From Hemicentrotus pulcherrimus (taxonomy: Eukaryota; Echinodermata; Echinoidea; Camarodonta; Strongylocentrotidae): a stretch of DNA of 21,109 nucleotides. The notes under the pieces were generated by a model. That model saw nothing but the letters and a program-made list of their open reading frames with translations, made no database searches and was not told the DNA's origin. The position numbers were made by a program, and so were the translations under genes. This document shows, piece by piece, positions 1 to 11,300 of this stretch; position 1 is the stretch's first letter, and every line of letters starts with the position of its first letter. The stretch lies in the NCBI GenBank assembly GCA_003118195.1, contig BEXV01000328.1, positions 178,144 to 199,252 on the forward strand, given 5' to 3'.

Positions 1-50
1 TTTTAAACCCCCCCCCCCCCTTGAAAAAAATCCTGCGTACGCCACTGATG
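1..50 (-). repeat. Edge of a dispersed repeat (poly-G and 'cagtggcgtacgcagg')
   Basis: The window opens with a run of C followed by ccttgaaaaaaatcc and tgcgtacgccactg. On the minus strand this reads cagtggcgtacgcagg, then a T run, then a G run. I know this phrase as a common dispersed repeat in marine invertebrate genomes. Only one end is in the window. Confidence 0.5.
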
Positions 51-108
51 TACAAATATACATAATTATTCGCAAAACAATTGGGCAGTCTAGGATTTAA
101 TTAATAAA

Positions 109-268
109 GTGTCCAAACCTCATCTTAGTGGCCACCTCTCTATAAAGGCCACCTGTCCCACCCATGTTGCATTCCTCTGGAGGGAAATTTGTTTTGGAGA
201 ACCTGTCTACAGTGGCCACTTTTAATATTCCCTTTGGTGGCCTTAATGTACAGGTTTCGCTGTATATA
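109..268 (-). mobile_element. MITE-like element, 'tataaagaccacc' family, copy A
   Basis: Contains gtggccacc, tataaaggccacctgtcc and, at its right end, tacaggtttcgctgtatata. The right end is the reverse complement of the left end of copy D (16912), so this copy is inverted relative to D. Repeated 'gtggcc' and 'ggccacc' arms give it an imperfect palindromic form. No open reading frame of note. Confidence 0.7.
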
Positions 269-299
269 ACATGAAGGAATCTCTCTAACGCAGCAGAGT

Positions 300-3200
300 T
301 TTTTAATTCGTAACAAATAGTAAAAAGAGAAGAACAGCAAAACTATGCACTTTCATTCATATGTGAGAACATTTTATTCCAAATCACCATCAATTTGTAA
401 AAATTGTCTGAATTTATATAAATAAAGAACACCTGAAAGGCTTACAGAGAATTGTAAAATAATATTGAAAGAACAGAGCTGATAAACAATTGCCACTTCT
501 GAACTGATTTACATAAATCATATGTGAGTGACAGTGAAACTTGCCTTTAAAAGAAACATACATTTTATTCTAAGAATCTTTTTCTTACAATTTATACAAT
601 TAAAGTTGTATATTTACTTATGCAAAGTCAACTGTGCACAGATATATCCAAGCAATGTTCAACTAAAAGGAAAATAAAGAAAGCACTGGTGTTTAAAAAA
701 AACTTATAAAAAAAAAATGCTGTTGAAAGAATCATACACACACTAAAAGTAACATACAGTAGTCAATATTGTCATGCTCAACATCATTTTCCAAAGGAAA
801 ATATTCTTCATTGAATACATAAGAATGGAAGACAGAGTAAATAAGGCTATCAATTTGCGTCTATCATTAAAAAAGGTTAATACGGAAGGCACCTAAAGCC
901 AGTGACATATATCAATTTCATATCAAAATAGTTTTTGTTCTTTACTTCTCCTGGTGAAGTCAATCCTGAGTGAATTAATATGTTGAGATATGAGGCAAGA
1001 TATTTTTTTTAATTGATTTCTGCTTGTCTCACTTCATACTTCTTACAAAAGAATGAGCATTAAATGAACCTGAACTCTAATGTCATTTGACAGTACATGT
1101 ATTTACGAGAAAATGCAGCTGATATTAATTCTGTCACACTCATTTAACGATATATGAATAATTTGTACCTCAAAAAGAAATATACATCACAAGTTATTGA
1201 AAATTAAATGTAGTTTTAAAAGTAAATACCCCAACTTAAGCCAATTATCCCAATGATACAATTCAATCAGAAATATTACATGAATTGAATTAAAAATCAA
1301 ATTATTTAATTCATATATAAACTACTTTTCATATTTGACCAAAATAAGATGTCAAAAATTCATTAATAATTTTTTTATAAAGAAGCATGACTAGAATGAA
1401 CTTGAAAAGATCAAAAGAACACAAAAAATTATATTCAACATGTTATCAATTTAATTCTTGAAAGACAAACTGATTGCTTTACAAAGAAACAAAGTCTGTA
1501 TTGCAACAACAGCTAAGAGAAAAATAATAATAATAATAAAATGTGATGACTGATTTCATGGCCATACTCTTTACATACAAATTCCCATTAGATAGTAGGC
1601 CTATTCACAAAGTGGAAAGAAATCACAAAGAACTAAGTACATAATATAAGTTGTTTTTTGGTTTGAAAACAATTCTTACTTTCAGGCTTAAAGGTACTTT
1701 TTCATTTTTGAAAATGAATAACTGAGAAATAAATCTGAACGTGATGAAGAGACAGAATATGAAACAATGTCAATGAGTTTCTTTGAAATAATCCCTCTAG
1801 TTATGATACCTATCATCTGTGTCGCTGCATGAATAGATTTCCTAGCATTCCTAGTGTTATGACACTAAAATAACCATGACACTTTCCGCTACACTGAACA
1901 TTAATCATTTTTTCTTAAACCATGCTGGGATGTTTTTTTCTTTCTTTTTCTGACATTTGAAGCCAAATGGATTCAGTTAATTACAACTACTTTTGCGATT
2001 ATTTCAAAATGTTAAAAAAAAAACCTTTAACATTCAAGAATCTTGTTAATAATTACTGTTGTTATAGTATGTCCATTCGACTGTTATGTTGTTACTATTA
2101 TAAGATCTATGTTCACATACAATTGCACTGAATGTACACAAGTATTTCAAATTTACATAATGTACAGCTTCCCAGACATCTATGCTTGATATTCAAATCA
2201 AAACATTATACATTTACTGTAATTCTTCATAGGATTATTTTTATAGTATATTTTTTAACATGTTCAAATTCAAACCTACTATCAATGAAGCCCGCATTGG
2301 TAATGTTTAAGAATATCAAATGAGTTTAACATTATATTACAGAACTTTGATTGACATATTTCTAAAATTCAACAATCCTTTTCATATTAAAAATGTATAT
2401 ACATGTATAATCATAAAAAAAGTAAAATAACTTTGAAATAAAAATGACAATGTTTTGTTATGTACGCAATAAATTACATAAAATTCATATCATTTGAATG
2501 AATAAACAAAATAATAATATACCCTCAGACGTATCATTCATATTTCAGAGCTAATAATTAAAATTAGCAGAAAGTATACATCCTATGTGTCAGTGTAATG
2601 CTGTACTGAGACATGCATGCAGCAAAAATAATTCCCATATAAATGAATAAAAATCAACATTTTCAATATGATATGAAAACAACAAGGTCATTAGAACACG
2701 GACTAACAACCATTTTTTGTTTGGACTGTAAAAATACATGATCATGTAATGTTCAAAATTACTGTTAATGTATTCAAGACCAGGAAAATATGTTTGCATA
2801 GCACAATAACGCCAATGCCCAGGTAATATCTCAAATAATGTCATCACACGACTTCTTTAAATTTCATTTGGAGGTTACTTTTCTATGCCAAATTAAGAAG
2901 TTACTCACGTATACATGTGCATTGTATTGTCACACCAAGGAATCATCAGTTATATCTGAATCACAGGTTTATATGTGTAACTACTCTACAATATATATAT
3001 CTGTATTTACAATACTTTTTTCAACTTTACTATACATACAAGGATAAAACCCTTGAAATATTTTCAACAAAATTTTCAGAGTGAAGGAAGAATACAGGTG
3101 TAAGTTTACTGCTGAAACGTCATTCAAATATAGTATCAAATGATAAAAAGACAATGTAGTCCACTAATCAAATGTAAATACAAGCTGCGATCAAAGTAAT

Positions 3201-4850
3201 TTTGGTTCAATTAGAATGTAGAACCATTTATATCGACAAATTGGAAGCTCTTTAGACTGGAAGAAAGTTGATTGAAAATCCATTGTCAGTCCAATAAAGA
3301 AAAGTTATGAACACCACTATCGTGGATAACTTAATTTCATCTCTAATACTCATAATAAATGTAATAATCAACAGTGCTCATCTCTTTCAAATTTTCACTA
3401 AAGCCACTTTTGATCTAGTAATTAATCAGGAAACCAGAATTTAACGTCCCCTCACTTAACATGTTTTCAATATTAGCCCTGTTTATTTGCCGTTTGGTCA
3501 AAGTAGACTTTAACTGTGCTACACATCAGTGAATAGTGCATGTATTGTTAATCGATCTGGGCAAACTTGGCCATGGTGGAAGTCATGGAGAGAGCTGAGC
3601 TGATCGCCTATATTTGTGTCAATGTTCGCTTAAAGTATGTCTTTTGGGACACCTAAACTCCAGATTGTTTGATGGGAATATGCATAACATTTACTAAAAG
3701 TGTTAAAGTTGACTATTTGAAGAGGAGAAATAGAAGGAAAAATCAAGCTACCTGCATTTAGTGGGCCAGTATGTGTGGCAGGCAATTGCACTCCAGAAAG
3801 GAAGGCTAATTTGGCAATGATGACATTTTTATGGAGCTTCATTTCCAAGAGTTATCAAAAGTTCTGCTCTCTTGGACTTAGCTGATCATTAATACTTTCT
3901 TCTATAATCCATCTGAAACAAAGAGCTACTCAATAGCACACAAGTGACAGAGGGCAAAATCACCAAGCCTTTCAAACATATCATAATAAATCTAACGTCT
4001 CAGCAGAAACAGTTAGGTATATAGAACATTCTACATACAAGATGCTGTATGTAACTAACTACAGTATACAAACACAATTCCAGCTTAAACACCGACAGGA
4101 CAAATAAAAGCATAAGCTGCCATGCTCTGCCAGGTTGCTACTAACTAGAGGCATTTAATAATGAATAATCATTCATCAAGCCTGTACACTTGGTAATACT
4201 TGATGGACTTCTTTTCCCAATCATCCTAAATGCCACATACATTTACATGAGTGACTGAGATTCAGCTCAAACAATACTGCACATTAAAGCTCTATTCACA
4301 CGTGATTGGGTAAACCACCTAGAAAAAAATACACCTCAGCAAAATAAAATCACTTAGGTAAGCATATAGCAAGCTTCACCTTTATAACACACAGATATGG
4401 TTAACAACTAAATCGTTCAAACCTTTACCACGTTTTGTAACTTCATAAATGTACATAGAATTGATTTGTCCCGATTTGCGATTCTTGAAAATATGACATA
4501 TCAAAGCTTACATCTAAAAGTATTCAACAGAGGCCCGCCTATTTAACCAGTCCATCTTTCATTTTTGAGCTTATACGCAAAACACAAAAAAACATCAAAT
4601 TAACAAGGGTTATGAATAATTTAGTTGGTAACTGTAAATTTAAGCGAGTATACCTAGAGGTCTTTGTTGAACACAGCTACTTAATCATCCTTAAGTGCCA
4701 TTCATTCAAACATAAAATGATTTCATTTGCAGCTGCACTTTTATTTTGTTCTAAGCAGTTTATGGTGTCATATATGTGAATGAGGTTTGAAAGGTTCTAA
4801 AAATCAATGGAGCTTTTAATTACAAGCTTAATACATGTACCTCGGTCACT
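300..4850. other. AT-rich region without a recognisable gene
   Basis: I found no exon with family similarity, no RNA gene and no clear transposon here. The open frames are short and low in complexity. The stretch next to the TMC stop codon is probably 3' UTR; how far it extends cannot be told. A short TAA/AAT run lies near 1525-1540. Confidence 0.5.
4740..4745 (-). terminator. Candidate polyadenylation signal for the TMC gene
   Basis: AATAAA on the minus strand, about 307 bases after the stop codon. It is the nearest such hexamer to the stop that I found. Other copies lie further on in this AT-rich stretch (for example near 3482 and 367), so the real 3' end could be kilobases longer. Confidence 0.35.
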
Positions 4851-4862
4851 CCAACAAGACCA

Positions 4863-4917
4863 ACACCAGACTAACGCCAGACTGACACCAGAATGACACC
4901 AGACTGACAACAGACAC
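4863..4917. repeat. 11-bp tandem repeat, five units, in putative 3' UTR
   Basis: Successive units read acaccagacta, acgccagactg, acaccagaatg, acaccagactg, acaacagacac. A related unit precedes at 4851-4861. It lies 135-190 bases past the stop codon in the transcribed direction, inside the predicted 3' UTR. Confidence 0.85.
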
Positions 4918-5051
4918 ACCTAAAAATTACAATACCCGACATGAAAAGAAAACAAATTGGTTTGGAGTCAGCTTGGAGTCAATGAAGCGATGGCAGTGAG
5001 GTACAAGAACCATGAGCATGATAGAATGATTCTATGCTAAGGTGATTGGTG

Positions 5052-5399
5052 CTAGTTAGCTCCCTGATTATGCCTGCTAGTCCGCGGTGAAGGCTTAGGG
5101 GAGGGTCTGGGTGAGAGACGCGGTGAGAGACGCGGTGAGAGGTGGGGGCTTGAAGGGGACGCCCCTGCACCTCCGTGGTGGGCATGGTGGCGGTGTGCTT
5201 TGTGTTTTCTCTTGCCCTCTTTGCGGGGGCTTTGGTGTTGCCTGCTGGGTGCTGAGGCCGACGGGGAGGGGGACCGCAGGACACGCCCGTTGTTGCTGAA
5301 TACTACGCTGTCATTGGGATTAGTAATTCCAAGCTTTTTGTTACGTTTCTTAATTGCTTCTTGAAGCATGCGCAGTAAGAAGCGCTTGTCTTTCCCTTC
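5052..5399 (-). CDS. TMC5-like: TMC exon 15: cytoplasmic C-terminus with SPR repeats and stop codon
   Basis: Residues 659-773, ending in TAG at 5052-5054. EGKDKRFLLRMLQEAIKKRN is the conserved start. From about residue 690 the tail is low complexity: Ser/Pro/Arg, Lys/His (GKRKHKAHRHHAHHGG) and a repeat SPHLSPRLSPRLSPRPSPKP. The repeat is written by a 12-bp tandem unit at about 5111-5150. The exon is much GC-richer than its surroundings, so long open frames also appear in the other frames; those are composition effects. The acceptor is CATTACAG. Confidence 0.94.
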   Translation of the reverse strand, partial: EGKDKRFLLRMLQEAIKKRNKKLGITNPNDSVVFSNNGRVLRSPSPSASAPSRQHQSPRKEGKRKHKAHRHHAHHGGAGASPSSPHLSPRLSPRLSPRPSPKPSPRTSRHNQGAN

Positions 5400-8300
5400 C
5401 TGTAATGGAAGATCATTACAAAGGGATATACATCAATGAATGAATAGATAGTACAATGGAGATTGTCCTACCTGAAATATGTCTTTAGACTTTGCTCCAT
5501 AATGATCTAATATTTGTCTGATGGATTTTCATAGCACTTGCTGGTACAAGTATGTAGCTCATTTAAATTTAAAACAGTATATTAATTCAGTATTGTCAAC
5601 ATCATATAAAAAAAACAAATTATTTCATACATGATACATACAGTGTATGACTTTGAAAAGTAAACCTCAAACTATCAACAATCAAAGCAAGATCCAATAA
5701 ATATATATATTTTTATTTTGTTTAATGAGTGGCATGTGCAAAACAAGTATATAAGTACCTACTATTAATGATATACTATTAAATTTAATGTAAGTACAAG
5801 GATAAGAAATAATCATTTGCAAGCAATTCAATCTGTAGCGACCCGACATAGTATCAGCTATGATTTGCTTGTAATATACATTATACTGCCTGACTGTAAG
5901 CATGTGTGCATTGTTCCTTGCTTATATTCATGACAAAAGAGAGACATGAAGGGAGGGATGGAGGGAGAAGGAGGGGAGCGGAAGAGCGGAAGAAAGGAAG
6001 GAGGGAGAAAGGAAGGAGGGAGTGAGGGGGAAAAGGGATAGAATGTGAGAGGGGACGAGAGAGGGAAAAAGAGACAGACATACAGACATAGAGAGACAGA
6101 CGGACATACAGACATAGAGACAGACAGACATACAGAGAGAGAGAGAGAGAGAGAGAACTCACCAGATTGATCTGATGTTGCAGTCGCTTGACAGTCTCCT
6201 TGTAACCCAGAGAAACAGATCTTCTGTAGTACACCAGCAAACTAAAAAACACAAATAAAAAAGATTTAAATTAAAATGCAATGTAACATCCCCTTGAGCC
6301 TTTTGTATGAAGTGTATGTTCAATTCCTTTTGTATGAAGTGTATGTGTGGAGGTGTCATGATCTAGTAGATCCGTCAACAAAACTGTGGATCACATGGTT
6401 TGCGGTTCGAGTCCCATCGCGACACTAGCGCCCTTTGGCAAGACGTTTGCCCCTCTCCAACCAGGTTAAGTAAATGGGTAACTGGTAGAAATTTAGTCCT
6501 TGAATGCTTTTAGCACCTCAGAGCAGCTGGGCTAGAGCCAGGGTAATAATACTACTTCGTAGGCTCCTTGAGCATCTCCTGTAATGGATACATTTACAAT
6601 ATAATAGAGCTGTTGTTGTTATTGACGTTGTTGTTGTCATTTAGTATGATTATCATGTTGATGTTTAAAGCATGTCTGTACTAGTTTAGCCAGGGGGGGA
6701 TTAGACCAGCCTTCAAGGTCATTGACAGGTGATTATCTCATCAAATCAGTTCTCAATTAACAAAAGATAAAGGAGATCATGGGGGATCAACAGGCACCGA
6801 TTAGGCATTGTTTGCTTATAGAGGGCCAAGTAGCTATAAGTAGTCCAGTGGGGCTTTGATATTGTTGAGTTGATATCAAACTTAGGAATTATCAATCCAC
6901 TCCATGATGGGAATGCAAAGAAATGAAACTCACATAATGATGAGTATGATCCCTACGAGGACACCCGGACTGGTGAGGAGGATGACCAGGGTGGTGATGA
7001 CCCTATCCGACTGCTGCCATTTACCAAACAGATCGATCACCACATCATAGGTATCATTCCTCCCTCTGAACGGTCCACAGTTAGCAGAAGGCTCAATCCT
7101 AAACAGATGGAGAGTTAGAATAGGATTATGCTTTATCCATAGCACTGGACAGAATAGGCCATTTCAGTAATGTAACCAAAATGTAATGCATAAGTCTCTG
7201 TCAAGTGCCTCAATACAAATCATTTCATTCAATTTGGTTACATTACAAAAATGGCCTATTGGCACAACATAGTTTGATATAAAATAGGGTATAAATTGTT
7301 AGAGAGCACCCTATTGGCTGAAAGGCTATCACATGGCATTAGACATGTTGTCATAAGTGCATAAGTAAGCGATAAAATAACCTTTTTTTTTGCATGGTAA
7401 AGTGCGTTCAAAAGCGTAAGTCATAATACACATCCAAGCATTGTGGCGTGCGCCTGTAATCCAGCTAACAGTGGAAGTTACAAACTGATTCAGCCGAGGA
7501 CGCAGGTCCGAAACTGAGTCACGTCTTTCGGATGGTGACGTTAAAAGTCGGTCCCCAGACGTAAATAAGCATATCTGATTGATACACGTCTGTAAAAACC
7601 CAACACACACACACATCCAAGCAATCCTGTGCTACTCATTGTTTACATTGTCTTATCCATGTGCATTTGACACGTAAGGCTTGAGGGCTCAAGAAAAAAC
7701 AACAGTGACAGATAACATCACTTGATCATTTCTAAATTTGTTCATCCATATATTTCACTATATGGAACGCATCTAATACTTTCGTAATAATACACCATCC
7801 TAAATAAGGACTGCACTTCAACATAAGATGCTTCCACAGCCCAGCCCACCATGTAAAATCTAACCTAAACAAATGATTTTAAATACAAAATATAACAAAC
7901 AGCGGCAATGGTGGTCTGATACATGATGAACATGTGTAACATGACTTACTGGACTACGCTGTATCCAAACGCTCCAAGGCATATCATGTACATGAGAAAG
8001 AGGATCCCAAGGAATACAGTCTTCGCTAGACCTGCTTTCCAAGGTCTTAAAGATGGCTTGCAGTTGTACAGAACACTGACCTAAAGAGAATTCCAAAAAC
8101 AAAGAAAATATATGCACTTATCATTACTTTCTAAAGTTGCATTTAATGAATAGATATTACTAAAGCTTGTGATACAGTCAAATCTGCATTAGTGACCACT
8201 CGCATAGAACAACCCACCTGTCTATAAGACCACATTTTTTTTCCTTTCACTTGAAACATTGTTTTAGTGTTTGTAAAACCCATCTGTAAAGACCACCTGT

Positions 8301-11300
8301 TTACAAGGAGTTAGGACTGTTCTTTATATCTCCCCTCGAGCAGTCTTTCTATAAAGGTTTGACTGCAAACCTATCTGTGTCACTGCTGAAGATAAAGAGA
8401 TTATATGAAGTGATATTGTATTCATTAGTATATACATGTACAAGGTGCAAAATGCATATATTTTCTTCCCCTTAAAAAGCAACCTGTCTAAGAACATCTT
8501 TGAGGAACGATTTACAAATTTGAGGTAAAGGCATTTATATGAATATTCAACCTGTGTTACATGATGAACAAAATGAATGAAGTAAATTTTCAGCTTACCT
8601 TTTTGACATAAAAGATGAGGACAAGTTTAAAGATATTGATGACCATGAGTAGCGGAGAGAAGTACATGCCAATCCTGAAATCATTGAAAAAACATACAAT
8701 GGTCAAGTACACATAGATTCATTCATTTTGGTTTATTGAATCAAAATTCCTTGTTAAAACAGTTGGGAGACTGATACAAACAAAGAGTACAAAATTGAAA
8801 TGTTTAAAGATATAAAGAAAAATTACAAATACATCAATATGGAAAAGATTCAAAATTTAGTTCAGGGAAAGAATAACAATAATAATCATGGAAACTTCAA
8901 TATATTGCACATCATACATAATATAAATCAAATTTATGTAGATGTAGAACAAAGCAAGGATGCTCAACTTGTTTTATGCTGGATTCACCTAACTTCAACT
9001 GAAGTAACTACATGTATCAGGACAAGTCCAAGCTATTTTGTCCCACACATTACCAACCACATTTAAGATTACTGAACATTATATCATTCATATCCCTACT
9101 AGAGCTTATATCACACCAGGGAGAAATTAAACTTTTTATGTCAATTCATGTTCAGAATTTTAAAATACCTGGTAACATCTAAAAGGCCAAGTAACCTTGT
9201 ACTCTTCCATCAAATGAAATATCAACATTCATTTCTAAGCACTTCATAATTTTGTGTAAAACGTGCCAAAGATATTTCATAATTAAAATATTTCTGAATT
9301 TTTCCCTCAATAGCAATTGAGGGAACAAAATTTACTCAGAAATATCTGGATATCGATGCAACTTTATACACAAACAAGTATTTTTGAAAACTTCACAAAT
9401 GGAATACTCTGCCTAAGATAGCTTAGACTGGGTCAATGGAAAAAATGCATGCTGTGTCACAATCATGTCGTATCCGATGGTTGAAGGCTGATAAGATTGG
9501 CTTATATTATATAAGTGATTTTTGTTCATACTTACCATGTATATGTCTGGGACTGAATGAGATCCATTGTGTTACGTGCAATATCAAACTCAGGAGAGGC
9601 AAAAGTCTGGCAACAATGGTCTTTCCCAATTCTGTACAAAGGTACAACAAAAGAAAGTCTTCTGTAACGTTGATGATTTTGTTATTAAATTAGACTAATG
9701 GTTACAAAATATCTATTTTGTTAACTGAGTGTTTATAACAACAACTGTATATAACAAAGAAGAATGGTTATGGAAGCTACTAATCATAATAGTTTAAAGC
9801 ACTTTGGTGCAGATGAAACAAATTTTCTTTAATTATAAAACTGCAAATGTTTAAGATGAAATCAAGGTTAGGCCATGCTGAATTTCTTCCAGTTTTAAGA
9901 GTCACTCATAGCTCATATATGTACATGTATGTGGAGATTATTGCTGTTACTTCAATTTTCATTGGTAACCCTTTAAAAATTGAGGCCTGATACTCAATGA
10001 CAATAAGAACAAGTTAAAAATGTTTACAAAATAATAAATAACTTCTCTGAATGATTATTACCTTCTGATGAATTCCAAGACGAATGTTGCTAAACTCTGA
10101 AGGATGAAATCCACAATGACGAGCTTGTAGACTTCATTACCAATGAAGGTTTCCCAACACTGAAACAGCAAACAAAAGTCCATCCAGAATAGTTAAATAT
10201 TTGCTCTGATACATTCGATGATAGTAGCATTAAGGAAATACTGTCAAGAAGCATAAAATGCAAATTAAATAGCTTGAGGCTTTCAACTGCTCTCCGAATG
10301 GCAACTTATGTTTCTTATTCAGCCTTTTGTGGTAGTTTTAGTGGAATACACAAATTCACATGAAATACTGGGGGAAAATCATTGCTTTTCAGCATTTATA
10401 GATGCCATCAGAGGCAAAAGAAGGGTTTGGGGTTGGCTCACAAGATTGCAACAACTTATTTTCAGCCTTGTTTTCAAGGTTTACTACCAGAAATAGAGAG
10501 ATGTTGTGGTACAGTGGTACATTCCATTGACTGTCCTAGTCCAGCACTTTAGCAAGAACATCAGTCTAAAATTGCCACTCTCCACCAAGATGTCAATGGG
10601 TACTTGAGCACTACCTATTGGCCATTTGGCTGTAACTAGATTACTGTTAGAGCAGCAACAGCATCACTACCTGATCAACATTGGGGGGGGGGGCTATATT
10701 TGAAGCTACCATTATCATCAAATTGATAAAAGATTAAAGGTAGCTTTGATCTTACCTCAACACAGTTTTGTGTTGACTCGTCCGTGCAGCTGATTTGATT
10801 GAGCCAGAAGTAACACAACACACACAGCACTGATGCCTTCATCAGAAACGTTCTATACGTGTAAGGGATGGGAGGAAATGAGAGATGTGATAAACGTATT
10901 GGTCACTGGGTGAAATAATCAATTTGTGATTTAATAATCCATCCATAAATCAATCAACATTAGGCAATGGAAAATCTAAAAAATCATTTGTAATTCATAC
11001 AGGACTTTCTTTTACAAAGTATTTACAGTCCCAGAACAATACATGATTAATTAGGGGTATCATATTACGAATTTGGGTGTTTTTCCTTTTGGAAGGCTTT
11101 GTGCATTTCAAGACCTTGGGGGAAAAATAACCATCAAAAGTACAACTGGAAATGAAAATAATGATCACTTTGTGTGTACTAGTACAAAACATTTCCATTT
11201 GTCACACTGTTTTTTCCAGATCAACTAGACAAAAATCAAATAAAACACATAGTGTGAAACTTGTAGTAAGATCTAACGGTAGTAATGTGATTACAGGAGA

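Noticed and set aside
2590..3047. Back-to-back short open frames on opposite strands
   Set aside because: Both lack family similarity, have AT-rich codon content and overlap near their ends only by chance.
5111..5299. Open frames on the plus strand and in a second minus frame over the last TMC exon
   Set aside because: The exon is GC-rich and repetitive, which removes stop codons from all frames. Only the frame joined to EGKDKRFLL continues the TMC protein.
5858..6252. Overlapping minus-strand frames rich in Ser, Leu, Pro and Cys/Val
   Set aside because: They are translations of the purine/pyrimidine microsatellite, apart from the short true exon 14 at 6163-6241.
7860..8117. 85-codon minus-strand open frame over exon 12
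   Set aside because: It is another frame of the same stretch. The in-phase reading VSVLYNCKPSLRPWKAG matches the TMC family instead.
8800..9066. 88-codon plus-strand open frame with an Asn run
   Set aside because: Low-complexity AAT/AAC sequence within intron 10, with no domain and no splice support.
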